From assembly GCA_017515465.1 (NCBI GenBank), contig JAFWFV010000001.1, forward strand, positions 1 to 64,000: 64,000 nucleotides of DNA, written 5' to 3'. Shown one piece after another: positions 52,806 to 61,874 of this stretch. The notes beneath the pieces were generated by a model. That model was given only the letters and a program-made list of their open reading frames with translations. It ran no database searches and was not told the origin of the DNA. This stretch comes from Clostridiales bacterium (GTDB lineage Bacteria; Bacillota; Clostridia; Saccharofermentanales; Saccharofermentanaceae). Both the position numbers and the translations under genes were made by a program. How positions within the stretch are numbered: position 1 is the stretch's first letter; every line of letters starts with the position of its first letter.

Positions 52806-53465
52806 ATGGACAGTAAGTATATGAAAAACGTTACTGTATTCGACCACCCTTTGATCAGGCACAAAGTTACCCATCTGTGTGACGTTAATACCGGTTCAAA
52901 GGAATTCTGTGAGATCGTTTCCGAGATAACGATGCTTATGGGCTATGAGGTGCTCAAAGATCTTCCGACCAAGATGGTGGAGATCCAGGCACCTCTTTCC
53001 AAGTTTATGTCTCCCGTTCTCGCAGAGGATTTTACCATCGTTCCCATCCTTAGGGCAGGACTGGGGATGGTAGACGGTCTCAGGGACCTGCTGCCCACGG
53101 CTAAGGTCGGCCATGTTGGTCTTTACAGAGACGAGACCACTCTGCAGCCCGTTCAGTATTACTACAAGATGCCTGTTGACATCGCCCAGGGTCAGGTTAT
53201 AGTAGTGGATCCCGCATTTGCAACCGGAGTCAGCGCAAATGCCGCCATCAACCTCCTCAAGGATGCAGGTTGTAAGCGTATCAAGTTCATGTGCATCTTT
53301 GCAAATGATCAGGGAATAGAACTTGTTGCCAAGAATCATCCTGACGTACCCATCTATGCAGCATATCATTCAACGCTCCCTCTTAATGCTCACGGTTATA
53401 TCGTAGATGCTGCGGGAGATGCTGGTGACAGAGTCTGCGGAACAGTAAGTTACAAGCCGCAGTAA
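52806..53465 (+). CDS. upp: Uracil phosphoribosyltransferase
   Basis: 219 residues; converts uracil and PRPP to UMP. Motifs: IVPILRAGLGMVDG, the PRPP loop VIVVDPAFATGVSANAAI (Pro-Ala-Phe where most homologues have Met-Leu-Ala), and HGYIVDAAGDAGDRVCGT at the end. GAGGTG lies 6 nt before the ATG at 52806; a TATAAT is at 52755-52760. It is followed by uraA after 18 bp: uptake plus salvage in one operon. No pyrR-type attenuator is seen in the leader. Confidence 0.96.
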   Translation: MDSKYMKNVTVFDHPLIRHKVTHLCDVNTGSKEFCEIVSEITMLMGYEVLKDLPTKMVEIQAPLSKFMSPVLAEDFTIVPILRAGLGMVDGLRDLLPTAKVGHVGLYRDETTLQPVQYYYKMPVDIAQGQVIVVDPAFATGVSANAAINLLKDAGCKRIKFMCIFANDQGIELVAKNHPDVPIYAAYHSTLPLNAHGYIVDAAGDAGDRVCGTVSYKPQ

Positions 53466-53483
53466 TCTAATCCGGAGGGGAAT

Positions 53484-54956
53484 ATGAAACTTGTTTATGA
53501 CGTAAGTGACAGGCCTGCGTTTAAAAAGGTCCTGTTGTTTGCTTTTCAGCAAATGATCGCCATCATGGCGGCTACGCTCCTCGTTCCGATGCTCGTAACG
53601 TCATTCGGACTTGAGGCAGATCCTTCAGCGGCACTGTTCGGTGCAGGCATTGGTACACTGGTATATATATTCTTTACGCAGAAGAAGAGCCCAGTCTTCC
53701 TTGGCAGTTCCTTTACGTTCCTAGGCGCTTATTCAGCATCCATAGGACAGAACTTCGGGTATCTCGGCATCATCCTGGGTGTGCTCTTTGCAGGCCTTGT
53801 TTATGTGATCATCGGACTTATCATCAAATATGTCGGACCCAAGTGGGTCAACATGCTCATGCCGTCCGTTATCATCGGACCCATCGTTGCGATCATCGGT
53901 CTGTCTCTTTCTGGTACGGCAACATCCTGGATGGCTACTAATGGCGGTGATGATTACAGCCTTTTGACGATCCTGATCGGAGCGATTACTTTCTTTGCGA
54001 TCGTAATAGCTTCTGTCAAGGGTTCCGAAAACATCAGGCTCGTGCCTTTTATCGTTGGTATAGCCATTGGTTATTTTATCGCTCTTGGCCTGACTCTCGT
54101 AGGAGGAGCTGCTGATATCGATTCTCTCCAGGTAATGAGCTTCGACTCTTTTGAAACGGCTTTTAAGCCTTTGACATTCTCATCTTTCATCAGGATCCCG
54201 GATTTCTTCTTCGTAAAGGCGATCCAGGAAAAGGGCTGGATGACACTGTCTCTTGCTGATATCGGATCCATTGCGATCATCTATGTTCCTATCGGAGTTG
54301 TTGAACTGGCACAGCATATCGCTGACCACAAGAACCTCGGCAATATCATCAACAAGGATCTGATCATCGATCCCGGACTCGATAAGACGCTCATGGGCGA
54401 TGGTGTAGGTTCCATCGTCGGATCATTGTTCGGCGGTGCAGCTAATACTACATACGGCGAGTCCATCGGATGTGTTGCCATTACCGGAAATGCTTCGATC
54501 GTAACAATAGCTGTTGCATCCCTTGGAAGCATGATACTTTCATTCTTCACGCCTTTTGTTGCGATCATCAACTCTATCCCTAAATGCGTTATGGGCGGAG
54601 CCTGTGTAGCACTGTACGGATTCATTGCCGTTTCAGGTCTGCAGATGCTCAGAAGGGTAGACCTGAACAATAACAAGAACCTCTTTATAGTCTCCGGTAT
54701 CCTGGTAACTGGTATCGGCGGACTTACCCTGGAGTTTGGTACAAACAAGCTTACGGGAGGCCCTATCCTGACGATCACATCACTGGCAGTAGCCCTGCTC
54801 TTCGGTTTCATTACGAACCTCATCGTTAATAACGGCAGGTTTGAAGAAGAGTATTCAGAAAAAGATCTTAAGAAAGCTCAGCCTGAAGCTCTTGCTGCAA
54901 AAGGTGTAACGCCTGTTGCCCCGCGCAAGGACAGGAAGAAAAAAGGTAAGAAGTAA
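53484..54956 (+). CDS. uraA: Uracil permease (nucleobase:cation symporter-2)
   Basis: 490 residues, about 14 membrane segments of the UraA/PurA fold. QQMIAIMAATLLVPML, FLGSSFTFLGAY, and the conserved VELAQHIADHKN and GANTTYGESIG-like segment (GAANTTYGESIG) identify the family. A basic C-terminal tail (RKDRKKKGKK) extends it beyond the usual 430 residues. It lies directly after upp and before a terminator. Confidence 0.94.
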   Translation: MKLVYDVSDRPAFKKVLLFAFQQMIAIMAATLLVPMLVTSFGLEADPSAALFGAGIGTLVYIFFTQKKSPVFLGSSFTFLGAYSASIGQNFGYLGIILGVLFAGLVYVIIGLIIKYVGPKWVNMLMPSVIIGPIVAIIGLSLSGTATSWMATNGGDDYSLLTILIGAITFFAIVIASVKGSENIRLVPFIVGIAIGYFIALGLTLVGGAADIDSLQVMSFDSFETAFKPLTFSSFIRIPDFFFVKAIQEKGWMTLSLADIGSIAIIYVPIGVVELAQHIADHKNLGNIINKDLIIDPGLDKTLMGDGVGSIVGSLFGGAANTTYGESIGCVAITGNASIVTIAVASLGSMILSFFTPFVAIINSIPKCVMGGACVALYGFIAVSGLQMLRRVDLNNNKNLFIVSGILVTGIGGLTLEFGTNKLTGGPILTITSLAVALLFGFITNLIVNNGRFEEEYSEKDLKKAQPEALAAKGVTPVAPRKDRKKKGKK

Positions 54957-54978
54957 TACCTTCTCTTAAGCAAAAAGA

Positions 54979-55006
54979 ATCCCGGCAATAATGCCGGGAT
55001 ATTTTT
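54979..55006 (+). terminator. Rho-independent terminator after uraA
   Basis: ATCCCGGCA (54979-54987) pairs with TGCCGGGAT (54992-55000) around ATAA, followed by ATTTTTG. The A-rich left flank suggests it may also serve the convergent gene at 55028. Confidence 0.93.
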
Positions 55007-55027
55007 GTTGTCAGATATTGGATTATC

Positions 55028-55450
55028 TTATTTGATCAGTTTCTGGATGAACATGCTCTCTTTTAATGTGATCCTGTTATCTGCAGAAACGATGCAGAGC
55101 ATGAAGGAAACCATGTCAGCCTTAACGTTGAGATCGAGGTTGCCGAATACGTCAACGATAATGTCTGCGAGTTCTCTCAATGCCTTTGCATTCGTATTCT
55201 TTACGAGATTCTCTGCATTCTCGTATCCGATGTCAAGTCCGGTAGCAGAAGCAACGAGAGTATATTCAGAGCCCTGGAGCTCGCCGTCTGCAGCACATGC
55301 AGCACGGACAAGGATCTTAAAGGCTTCGAGTCCGTTAGGGAGGACCATGAGTGCGGGGATGATGCTCTTGGAAAGCTCAGCGAGCTCGTCGCGTCTCTCC
55401 TCAAAAGTCATGTCTTCATATCTGTGACAGAGTTTTTCAAATTCAAACAT
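55028..55450 (-). CDS. TerB-like small helical protein
   Basis: 140 residues, all-helical by appearance, with acidic motifs AACAADGELQGSEY and SFMLCIVSADNRITLKESMFI that recall the two EF-hand-like helix pairs of TerB-family proteins. No signal peptide. It is the second gene after the DUF975 membrane protein (16 bp between them). The function of such stand-alone proteins is unknown. Confidence 0.6.
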   Translation of the reverse strand: MFEFEKLCHRYEDMTFEERRDELAELSKSIIPALMVLPNGLEAFKILVRAACAADGELQGSEYTLVASATGLDIGYENAENLVKNTNAKALRELADIIVDVFGNLDLNVKADMVSFMLCIVSADNRITLKESMFIQKLIK

Positions 55451-55466
55451 TGTTTAATACCTCCAA

Positions 55467-56315
55467 TCAATACTGTGCGGGAGCAGCTGTCAGATTAAAT
55501 TCTTCGGGAGCTGCGATACCCTTTGCGATCGCCTTGTCACGGAGAACGAGATAGAGCTCACAATATGTAGCCTGAACGTAAGGTGTTACAAAATATGTAC
55601 CTATGCAGCATGCAAGGAGACCGAGGAGCTGCCATCCGATGAATGACAACTGAAGCACGAACAGATCCCACTTTTCACCTTCCATCGTCTTCTTTGTGAT
55701 CTCGAAGGCTCTGTCCTTGGAGATATCGGGATTGTCGGCAAGGATGTAAGGGATCATGAAGTATTCCAGTTCCTTGATGATGCCGGGGATGATGAACAGG
55801 AGTGTCCACAGCCAGATGAACAGCCTGTAGAAGAACATTACCTTGACCCTGGCCATGTATTTGCCATTCCTGAATCCGTCAAACAGATTGACAAAATTGG
55901 CGTTTCCGTAATGCTGGTCGATAAAATACTTGTTGTAACCAACAGTCATCGGCGACGTTACGAATATGTTAAATGCGGCCTTGAGAAGTGAGATGAACAG
56001 GGAAAATACAAGTGCTCCGACACTGATAGCGATGATTGCGGGATTAAAGTATGAGTCAACGATATTCTGTGCCTGCTGGATCTCAGATTCTGACATGTTG
56101 GTATTATCATCGAGATAATCGCGGACGTCGATCATGTGAGTCCTGCTGGACGTGTAATTATTGTTGGTGCTACCCAGATTACTCGTGCCTCTGTAACCGC
56201 TGCTTGCTCCAAACGAAGTTATGATGGCGAATACGATGCATACGGCGAATGCCATCCAGTAATTTGCCTTGAGTACTTCTTTGGCAGATGTCTTAAGTCT
56301 TTCTCTTGTCCACAT
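55467..56315 (-). CDS. DUF975 family membrane protein
   Basis: 282 residues. The N-terminal WTRERLKTSAKEVLKANYW is typical of the DUF975 family of Bacillota; about five to six membrane segments follow, with a family segment GIIKELEYFMIPYILADNPDISKDRAFEITKKTMEGEKWDLFVLQLSF (residues about 185-235). Function unknown. It is on the - strand downstream of glnS, with a TerB-like gene after it. Confidence 0.88.
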   Translation of the reverse strand: MWTRERLKTSAKEVLKANYWMAFAVCIVFAIITSFGASSGYRGTSNLGSTNNNYTSSRTHMIDVRDYLDDNTNMSESEIQQAQNIVDSYFNPAIIAISVGALVFSLFISLLKAAFNIFVTSPMTVGYNKYFIDQHYGNANFVNLFDGFRNGKYMARVKVMFFYRLFIWLWTLLFIIPGIIKELEYFMIPYILADNPDISKDRAFEITKKTMEGEKWDLFVLQLSFIGWQLLGLLACCIGTYFVTPYVQATYCELYLVLRDKAIAKGIAAPEEFNLTAAPAQY

Positions 56316-56358
56316 AATGATTCTCCTTATATCAGAATTAATTGGATTATATCATATA

Positions 56359-58023
56359 TTATGTTCCGGGCTTGTAACTGTCTTTGAGCGATACAGCTCT
56401 GTTAAAGACTAGATGTCCGGGTCTTGAATCCTTGTTATCGGCACAGAAGTAACCGACTCTCAGGAACTGGAATCTGTCAGCAGGCTGTGTTGACTCCAGT
56501 GATCTCTCGATCTTGGCTCCCTTGATCACGGTAAGTGATTCGGGATTGATGAAGTCCAGATAGTTGCAGTCTGCCAGGTCTGGCTACTCAGTGGTGAAGA
56601 GCTTGTCGTAGAGCCTGATCTCGGCATCGATCGCAGTTTTGGAATCAACCCAGTGGATGGTAGACTTGATCTTTCTGCCGTCCTTGGGATCTCCGCCTCT
56701 GCTCTCAACGTCATATTCGCAGTGGACTGCCTTAACAATTCCTTCTTCATCCTTGTCACATCCAGTGCACTTTACGATGTAGGCAGACTTGAGCCTGACC
56801 TCGTTTCCGGGGAAGAGACGGAAGTATTTCTTTTCGGGAACTTCCATAAAGTCCTCGGAATCGATCCAGAGTTCCCTGGAGAAAGATACCTTTCTCGTAC
56901 CGTCATCAGGATTTTCGGGGTTATTCTCGACAGTGAACTCCTCGTTCATATCCTCGGGATAATTGTCGATGATCAGCTTGACGGGGTGCAGAACGGCCAT
57001 TGCTCTCTTTGCGGTCTTGTTCAGATCCTCTCTGAGGCAGTATTCCAGGAAGGCAAAGTCGACAAGGGAGTTAACCTTGGATACACCGTTCCTCTCATGA
57101 AATGCTCTGATGGCTGCGGGAGTATATCCGCGTCTTCTGAGTCCACACAGGGTAGGCATCCTGGGATCATCCCAACCGTCTACATAGCCGCTCTCGATGA
57201 GGTTTCTGAGCTTACGCTTGCTGAGGACCGTATTTGTAATTCCGAGACGTGCAAATTCGATCTGACGGGGCTTGCATTCTACGGATATGTTCTGAACGAC
57301 CCAGTCGTAGAGAGGCCTGTGGGATTCGAATTCCAGGGAACACAGGGAATGCGTGATCCCTTCGAGAGCATCTTCTATAGGATGCGCAAAGTCATACATG
57401 GGGTAGATGACCCACTTAGTGCCCTGACGGTGGTGGGGAAGACGGTTGATCCTGTAGATGACCGGATCTCTCATGTTAAAGTTTCCGGATGTCAGATCGA
57501 TCTTGGCACGGAGTGTCATCTTGCCGTCTTCGAACTCTCCGTCACGCATCCTCTGGAACAGATCGAGGCTCTCCTCGATGGGACGGTCTCTGTAAGGGCT
57601 GGTGGCGGGAGTCTGCGTGTCACCGCGCATCTCCTTCATCTGTTCCGGGGTAAGTTCACATACGTATGCCAGGCCCTTCTTGATGAGCTCGATTGCATAT
57701 TCATACATCTTCTCAAAATAGTCGGATGCATAATAGAACCTGTCATCCCAGTCATGACCCAGCCACTTGATGTCTTCCTTGATGGCTTCAACGTATTCCT
57801 CGTCTTCCTTGGTGGGATTAGTATCATCCATCCTGAGGTTGCAGAGTCCGTTGTACTGTTCAGCCATTCCGAAGTCGATCTCCAGGGCCTTTGCATGTCC
57901 GATGTGGAGGTAGCCGTTAGGCTCGGGTGGGAATCTGGTATGTACGGTCTTGCCGTAGCATCTGCCGCCTTCCTTTAATTCTTCGTCGATGATCTCCTGA
58001 ATAAAATGCTTGTTGTCAGCCAT
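56359..58023 (-). CDS. glnS: Glutaminyl-tRNA synthetase interrupted by an in-frame UAG
   Basis: Class I synthetase charging tRNA-Gln. Residues 1-479 are continuous: HIGH as [11 protein letters not shown] near 37-40, the KMSKS equivalent VLSKRKL, and the start of the anticodon-binding barrels up to [14 protein letters not shown] at 56584-56586 then stops the frame. The same frame continues without another stop for 74 codons ([22 protein letters not shown] ... [12 protein letters not shown] at its end) to a TAA at 56359-56361, matching the normal GlnRS C-terminus. Read through, the product is 554 residues, the usual length. Options: nonsense mutation, sequencing error, suppression or regulated read-through. 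gltX ends 1 bp before this gene's ATG. Confidence 0.9.
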
Positions 58024-58024
58024 T

Positions 58025-59479
58025 TCAAAGCTCCTTTATCTTTTCTAATCCTATCCTGATCCTTCTGAGGGATTCATCCTTGCCCAGCAGTATCAGTACT
58101 TCTGCACAGCCGCCGGGTGTAACTGCGACTCCTGCAGCAGCGATCCTGACGGGCCACATTATAACTGAGTTCTTGATCTCATTAGATTCAGCATATGCCT
58201 TCAATGCTTCTGTGATCGCATCGCGGTCCCAGGGGGTGTTCTCCAGGAGGGGGATCGAATCCTCGAGCATCTTTACGGAAGACTCTATGCTGGATTTGCT
58301 CTTCTTATGCTCAAACAGTGAGATATCGTAATCAGCCAGTTCTCCGAGAAATGCGAGTTTTTCTTCCAGCTGGTTAAACCTGGTGATCCTGGGCTTTAGT
58401 ATCTCATCGAGAAGTGCATATTTATCTTCGCTTATGCCGTATCTGTCGTAGTAGGGCTTGGCATGTGCAGTAAAGGTCTCTGTATCCATTGCTTTGATGT
58501 GTTCGGCATTTACCCATTCCAGCTTGTCGTAGTCAAATACGCTGGGGGATTTTGATATTCCGTGGATATCGAAAACCTTTGTGAGCTCATCCAGATCAAA
58601 GATCTCGCGGTTGTCAGAAGGAGCCCATCCGAGGAGTGCGATATAGTTGATTATCGCCTCAGGCAGGAATCCGTCGTTTATGAGATCCATGAATCCTGTT
58701 GAACCGTGACGCTTTGAAAGCTTGGATACTGTTTCGGTCCCGTCCTCGTTAACAGTCTTTCCCATAATGAGAGGGAGATGAACGTATGTGGGGATGTCCC
58801 AGCCGAAAGCCCTGTAGAGTTCGTTGTATTTGGGCGTTGAAGAGAGGTATTCGCTCCCTCTTACGACATGTGTGATGCCCATTGTATGGTCGTCTATTAC
58901 ATTTGCGAAGTTATATGTGGGGAATCCGTCTGCCTTCAGCAGGATCTGATCGTCCAGATCCTCGTTGGGAACGGTGATATCGCCGTAGACCAGGTCATTA
59001 TATGTTGTCTCGCCGGTCAGCGGCATCTTCTGCCTGATGACGTAAGGGATGCCTTTTGCCAGATTATCAGAGATCTCCTGCTCGGAAAGATCCCTGCAGT
59101 GACGGTCGTAGCCGGTAAGTCCGTTCTCATGAAGGCTGTCCAGCCTCTCCTTGGAGCAGAAGCAGTAATATGCATGGCCTGACTTAACCAGCTGTTCGGC
59201 ATAGGGCTTATAAAGGCTCAGCCTCTCGCTTTGGACGTAAGGTCCGAAATCGCCTCCGATATCAGGTCCCTCGTCGTGCTTAAGGCCTGCGATCTTAAGT
59301 GTGTTGTAGATAACGTCTGTTGCGCCTTCAACATATCTCTCCTGATCGGTATCCTCGATCCTCAATACGAAAGTACCGTCTTCGTGCTTTGCTATCAGGT
59401 ATTCGTAAAGCGCAGTTCTCAGATTGCCCACATGCATGAAACCCGTGGGACTGGGTGCAAATCTGGTTCTTATTGTCAT
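58025..59479 (-). CDS. gltX: Glutamyl-tRNA synthetase
   Basis: 484 residues. Class I motifs are HVGN (16-19, in [21 protein letters not shown]) and LSKRHG for KMSKS. Length and the all-helical C-terminal anticodon domain are typical of the bacterial enzyme. GAGGGAG precedes the ATG. It is followed by glnS after 1 bp, so Glu- and Gln-tRNA synthetases are made from one message; the pair suggests that Gln-tRNA is charged directly. Confidence 0.96.
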   Translation of the reverse strand: MTIRTRFAPSPTGFMHVGNLRTALYEYLIAKHEDGTFVLRIEDTDQERYVEGATDVIYNTLKIAGLKHDEGPDIGGDFGPYVQSERLSLYKPYAEQLVKSGHAYYCFCSKERLDSLHENGLTGYDRHCRDLSEQEISDNLAKGIPYVIRQKMPLTGETTYNDLVYGDITVPNEDLDDQILLKADGFPTYNFANVIDDHTMGITHVVRGSEYLSSTPKYNELYRAFGWDIPTYVHLPLIMGKTVNEDGTETVSKLSKRHGSTGFMDLINDGFLPEAIINYIALLGWAPSDNREIFDLDELTKVFDIHGISKSPSVFDYDKLEWVNAEHIKAMDTETFTAHAKPYYDRYGISEDKYALLDEILKPRITRFNQLEEKLAFLGELADYDISLFEHKKSKSSIESSVKMLEDSIPLLENTPWDRDAITEALKAYAESNEIKNSVIMWPVRIAAAGVAVTPGGCAEVLILLGKDESLRRIRIGLEKIKEL

Positions 59480-59586
59480 ATGAAACTCCCTCTAAAACTT
59501 TTGCAGTCTGTATTATATCACTTATAATAATTAAAATTTTAGTGGTAATATACAAATATCTCTAAAAATAACGGGGGAATTTGCAT

Positions 59587-60630
59587 TTGGATAAGCTCAA
59601 GGTCAACCGTGAATATGAATTCTATTGCGGTCAGGACATTGCATTTGATTATATAGCTGATTATATCAGCGAACGGATCGGGGACAAGGATATCAAGGAT
59701 TCCAACATACTGGTGGTATCAGACCGCAATGTCGGCGGATATTTTTATTCCAGATTCGAACAGCAGTATCTTGAAAAAGGCGTCAGACCCGAACTTACCA
59801 TAGTAGACGCCAGGGATAACTACAAGAATCTGTCTTCTGTTACTGAAGTCATCAAGTCCTTAGTTGATTTTGACTTCGGAAAAGGTGACTGGGTGATCTC
59901 CCTGGGCGGAGGCGGTGTACTGGATGTAACGTCATTTGCCTGCAGGCTCTATTCAGCTGACATCAATCTGATATGCATACCTACGACCCTTAATTCCATG
60001 GCTGAATCATCACTTTCCGGTGAGTCCTATATCAATTCCGGCAGCCACAAGAACGTTTTGTCGGTAGATTCCGTAATCAAGGCGGTATTTATAGATCCGT
60101 CCTTTCTCAAGACAGTTCCGCAGAAGGTTGCGACCAACGGCTACTCAGCCATCATCAGATATGCAGTATTGGCTGATCCGACACTTCTTAAGGAACTGTT
60201 GGACACCTCCGATCTCAGGGTTTTCCTGGAACGTGTCTATGAGACCAGGTCCAAGGTTGAAAAGATGAATCCCGCACTGCTTACATTAGGTGCTGAACTG
60301 GCTGTTGCGATCGAGGGATATTTCCGCTTTATGAATTACTCAGAGGGCGAAGCCCTGGCCATCAGTCTTTATTCTGCAGTTCCTGTAAAGTACAGACAGG
60401 CACTGGATGTGCTGTATAATAAGCTTGGCCTGCCCAACAGACTGACTGGAGTTTCTGGCAACATGATCCTTAAGGTCCTTGAAGACGGTCTGGTACGTAA
60501 GTACAATAAAGAACTGTTTGACATAGTAGATCTTAAGCCCGGGGACAATACCTGGATAGTCAGGAGCGTTACTGTGGATGAGGCCATGGAGATCTTAAAG
60601 AAAAGAACAGGTGTTATATGCGAAGGATAA
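59587..60630 (+). CDS. 3-dehydroquinate-synthase-like protein lacking metal ligands
   Basis: 347 residues with the AroB/iron-dependent alcohol dehydrogenase fold: NAD site SLGGGGVLDVTSFACRLY, PTTLNSMAESSLSG and HKNVLSVDSVIKAVFID align with dehydroquinate synthase. The three zinc ligands are all replaced: GYSAIIRYA has Ala188 for Glu (and Arg for Lys), GAELAVAIE has Ala236 for the His, and YSEGEALA has Glu253 for the second His. The catalytic Lys of GGK is also gone (SGE). So it is probably not a dehydroquinate synthase. No other aro genes are near. Start TTG at 59587 has GGGGGA 8 nt upstream; a TTG two codons earlier is too close. The next gene overlaps by 13 bp. Confidence 0.75.
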   Translation: MDKLKVNREYEFYCGQDIAFDYIADYISERIGDKDIKDSNILVVSDRNVGGYFYSRFEQQYLEKGVRPELTIVDARDNYKNLSSVTEVIKSLVDFDFGKGDWVISLGGGGVLDVTSFACRLYSADINLICIPTTLNSMAESSLSGESYINSGSHKNVLSVDSVIKAVFIDPSFLKTVPQKVATNGYSAIIRYAVLADPTLLKELLDTSDLRVFLERVYETRSKVEKMNPALLTLGAELAVAIEGYFRFMNYSEGEALAISLYSAVPVKYRQALDVLYNKLGLPNRLTGVSGNMILKVLEDGLVRKYNKELFDIVDLKPGDNTWIVRSVTVDEAMEILKKRTGVICEG

Positions 60631-61868
60631 CGGCTCTAATTTTGATTTTGACCCTTACGGCAGGTATCATCTGCTCCTGCAAGAAGGAGGAAGAGGTACA
60701 GCTTCCCGCTGATTTCGGCACTTATGGTGCGGATTTTGCCAGGAACCTGGCAACGGAATATCCTTACCGCAAAGCGTATTCCATCCAGGAGCAGCTGGCT
60801 GGGATAATGATCAAGGAAGAATTCGAAGCTCTCGGATATGAGGTACAGACCCAGCCTTTTACAAGTGAGAACGGAGAGAATTCAAATAACTACATCGCCA
60901 TGTACAAAGGCTCAGGTTTTTACAGCAAGAATAATGATACAGGTGAATACATCCCCACAGAGAGATATATCGTGATCGGTGCCCATTATGACAGCTCGTA
61001 TACCAGGGAAGAACTGGATGCTTATAATGCCGCGCAGGTCGAGGAAAAAGGGGAGGACGCAGTTACTTATTCATACGACGGAATAAATGGAAATGCTTCA
61101 GGCGTGGGAGCTCTCATGACCTGTGCCAAGGAGATCAATAGTTATAACAAACTTGGATTTAACGTTATCTTTGTCGCTTTCGGTGCATCAACTGATGATT
61201 TCCTGGGAGCGCGTACATTCCTTAACGCACTTACACCTGACGTAAAATCCAAGATCGAAGCCATGTTCTGCATTGACAGCATCTATGCAGGAGACAAGAT
61301 CTATGCCAACAGCGGATTAAGTTCTCTTCTCCCGGGCAGAAAGTATGCCATGAGACGTAAGCTCTATCAGACTTATGACGTTGCTTTCGAGAATAACCTT
61401 CTTACTAATAACGGTTTTAATCTTCTTTATAATGAATCCAGACTGCAGGTGGATGTTACCGGAGATGAGGTTGCTGATCTCTATAATGAGATCTCCGTAA
61501 ACAAGTCTGACTACGTTCCTTTTGACGAAGCCAGGATCCCCGTAGTCTTCTTTGACAGTTTTGATTACAATTTCAAGAGCATCGAAGAGATGCATGATAC
61601 GAAGAACCTCGATCTGCAGGACTTTGGAGGCATGATCAGGGGTACATATCTGGACAGTATCGACCGGCTCGATCCGATACTGAATGGTGAGGAAGGCGAC
61701 CTTCTGGCCACCAGGATCAATAATGTTGCATTTGTTATCCTGGGAGCAGGGATGAAGGGCTCAGATACGGCTCTCACCTATACCCAGTACATGGCGGCTC
61801 TTGAATCAGAAAGAAGTGCCGAGACGGCTGTTACCACCACGTCTACGATCGCTACGATGGCGGGCTGA
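60618..61868 (+). CDS. M28-like peptidase lipoprotein with degenerate metal site
   Basis: 416 residues with a lipoprotein signal peptide (lipobox CSC: IICSC, Cys21). The M28 fold is recognisable: IVIGAHYDSS (first ligand His kept), GINGNASGVGAL, VIFVAFGASTDDFLGA, MFCIDSI and MHDTKN (last His kept). But the bridging Asp of the D-N-A-S-G motif is Gly158, and the Glu-Glu pair (general base and ligand) is Ser191-Thr192. Peptidase activity is therefore doubtful. Exposed on the outside of the membrane. It overlaps the preceding AroB-like gene and precedes nagA by 6 bp. Confidence 0.75.
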   Translation: MRRITALILILTLTAGIICSCKKEEEVQLPADFGTYGADFARNLATEYPYRKAYSIQEQLAGIMIKEEFEALGYEVQTQPFTSENGENSNNYIAMYKGSGFYSKNNDTGEYIPTERYIVIGAHYDSSYTREELDAYNAAQVEEKGEDAVTYSYDGINGNASGVGALMTCAKEINSYNKLGFNVIFVAFGASTDDFLGARTFLNALTPDVKSKIEAMFCIDSIYAGDKIYANSGLSSLLPGRKYAMRRKLYQTYDVAFENNLLTNNGFNLLYNESRLQVDVTGDEVADLYNEISVNKSDYVPFDEARIPVVFFDSFDYNFKSIEEMHDTKNLDLQDFGGMIRGTYLDSIDRLDPILNGEEGDLLATRINNVAFVILGAGMKGSDTALTYTQYMAALESERSAETAVTTTSTIATMAG

Positions 61869-61874
61869 TGTTCC

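Noticed and set aside
56584..56586. Genome-wide reassignment of UAG
   Set aside because: Other genes in the window end normally with TAG (at 937-939 and at 41821-41823), and no other conserved gene contains an in-frame TAG.
56653..57978. 441-codon open frame on the + strand opposite glnS
   Set aside because: It has no start-site signals, no recognisable domain, and lies exactly antisense to a conserved synthetase; codon bias of glnS explains the lack of stops.
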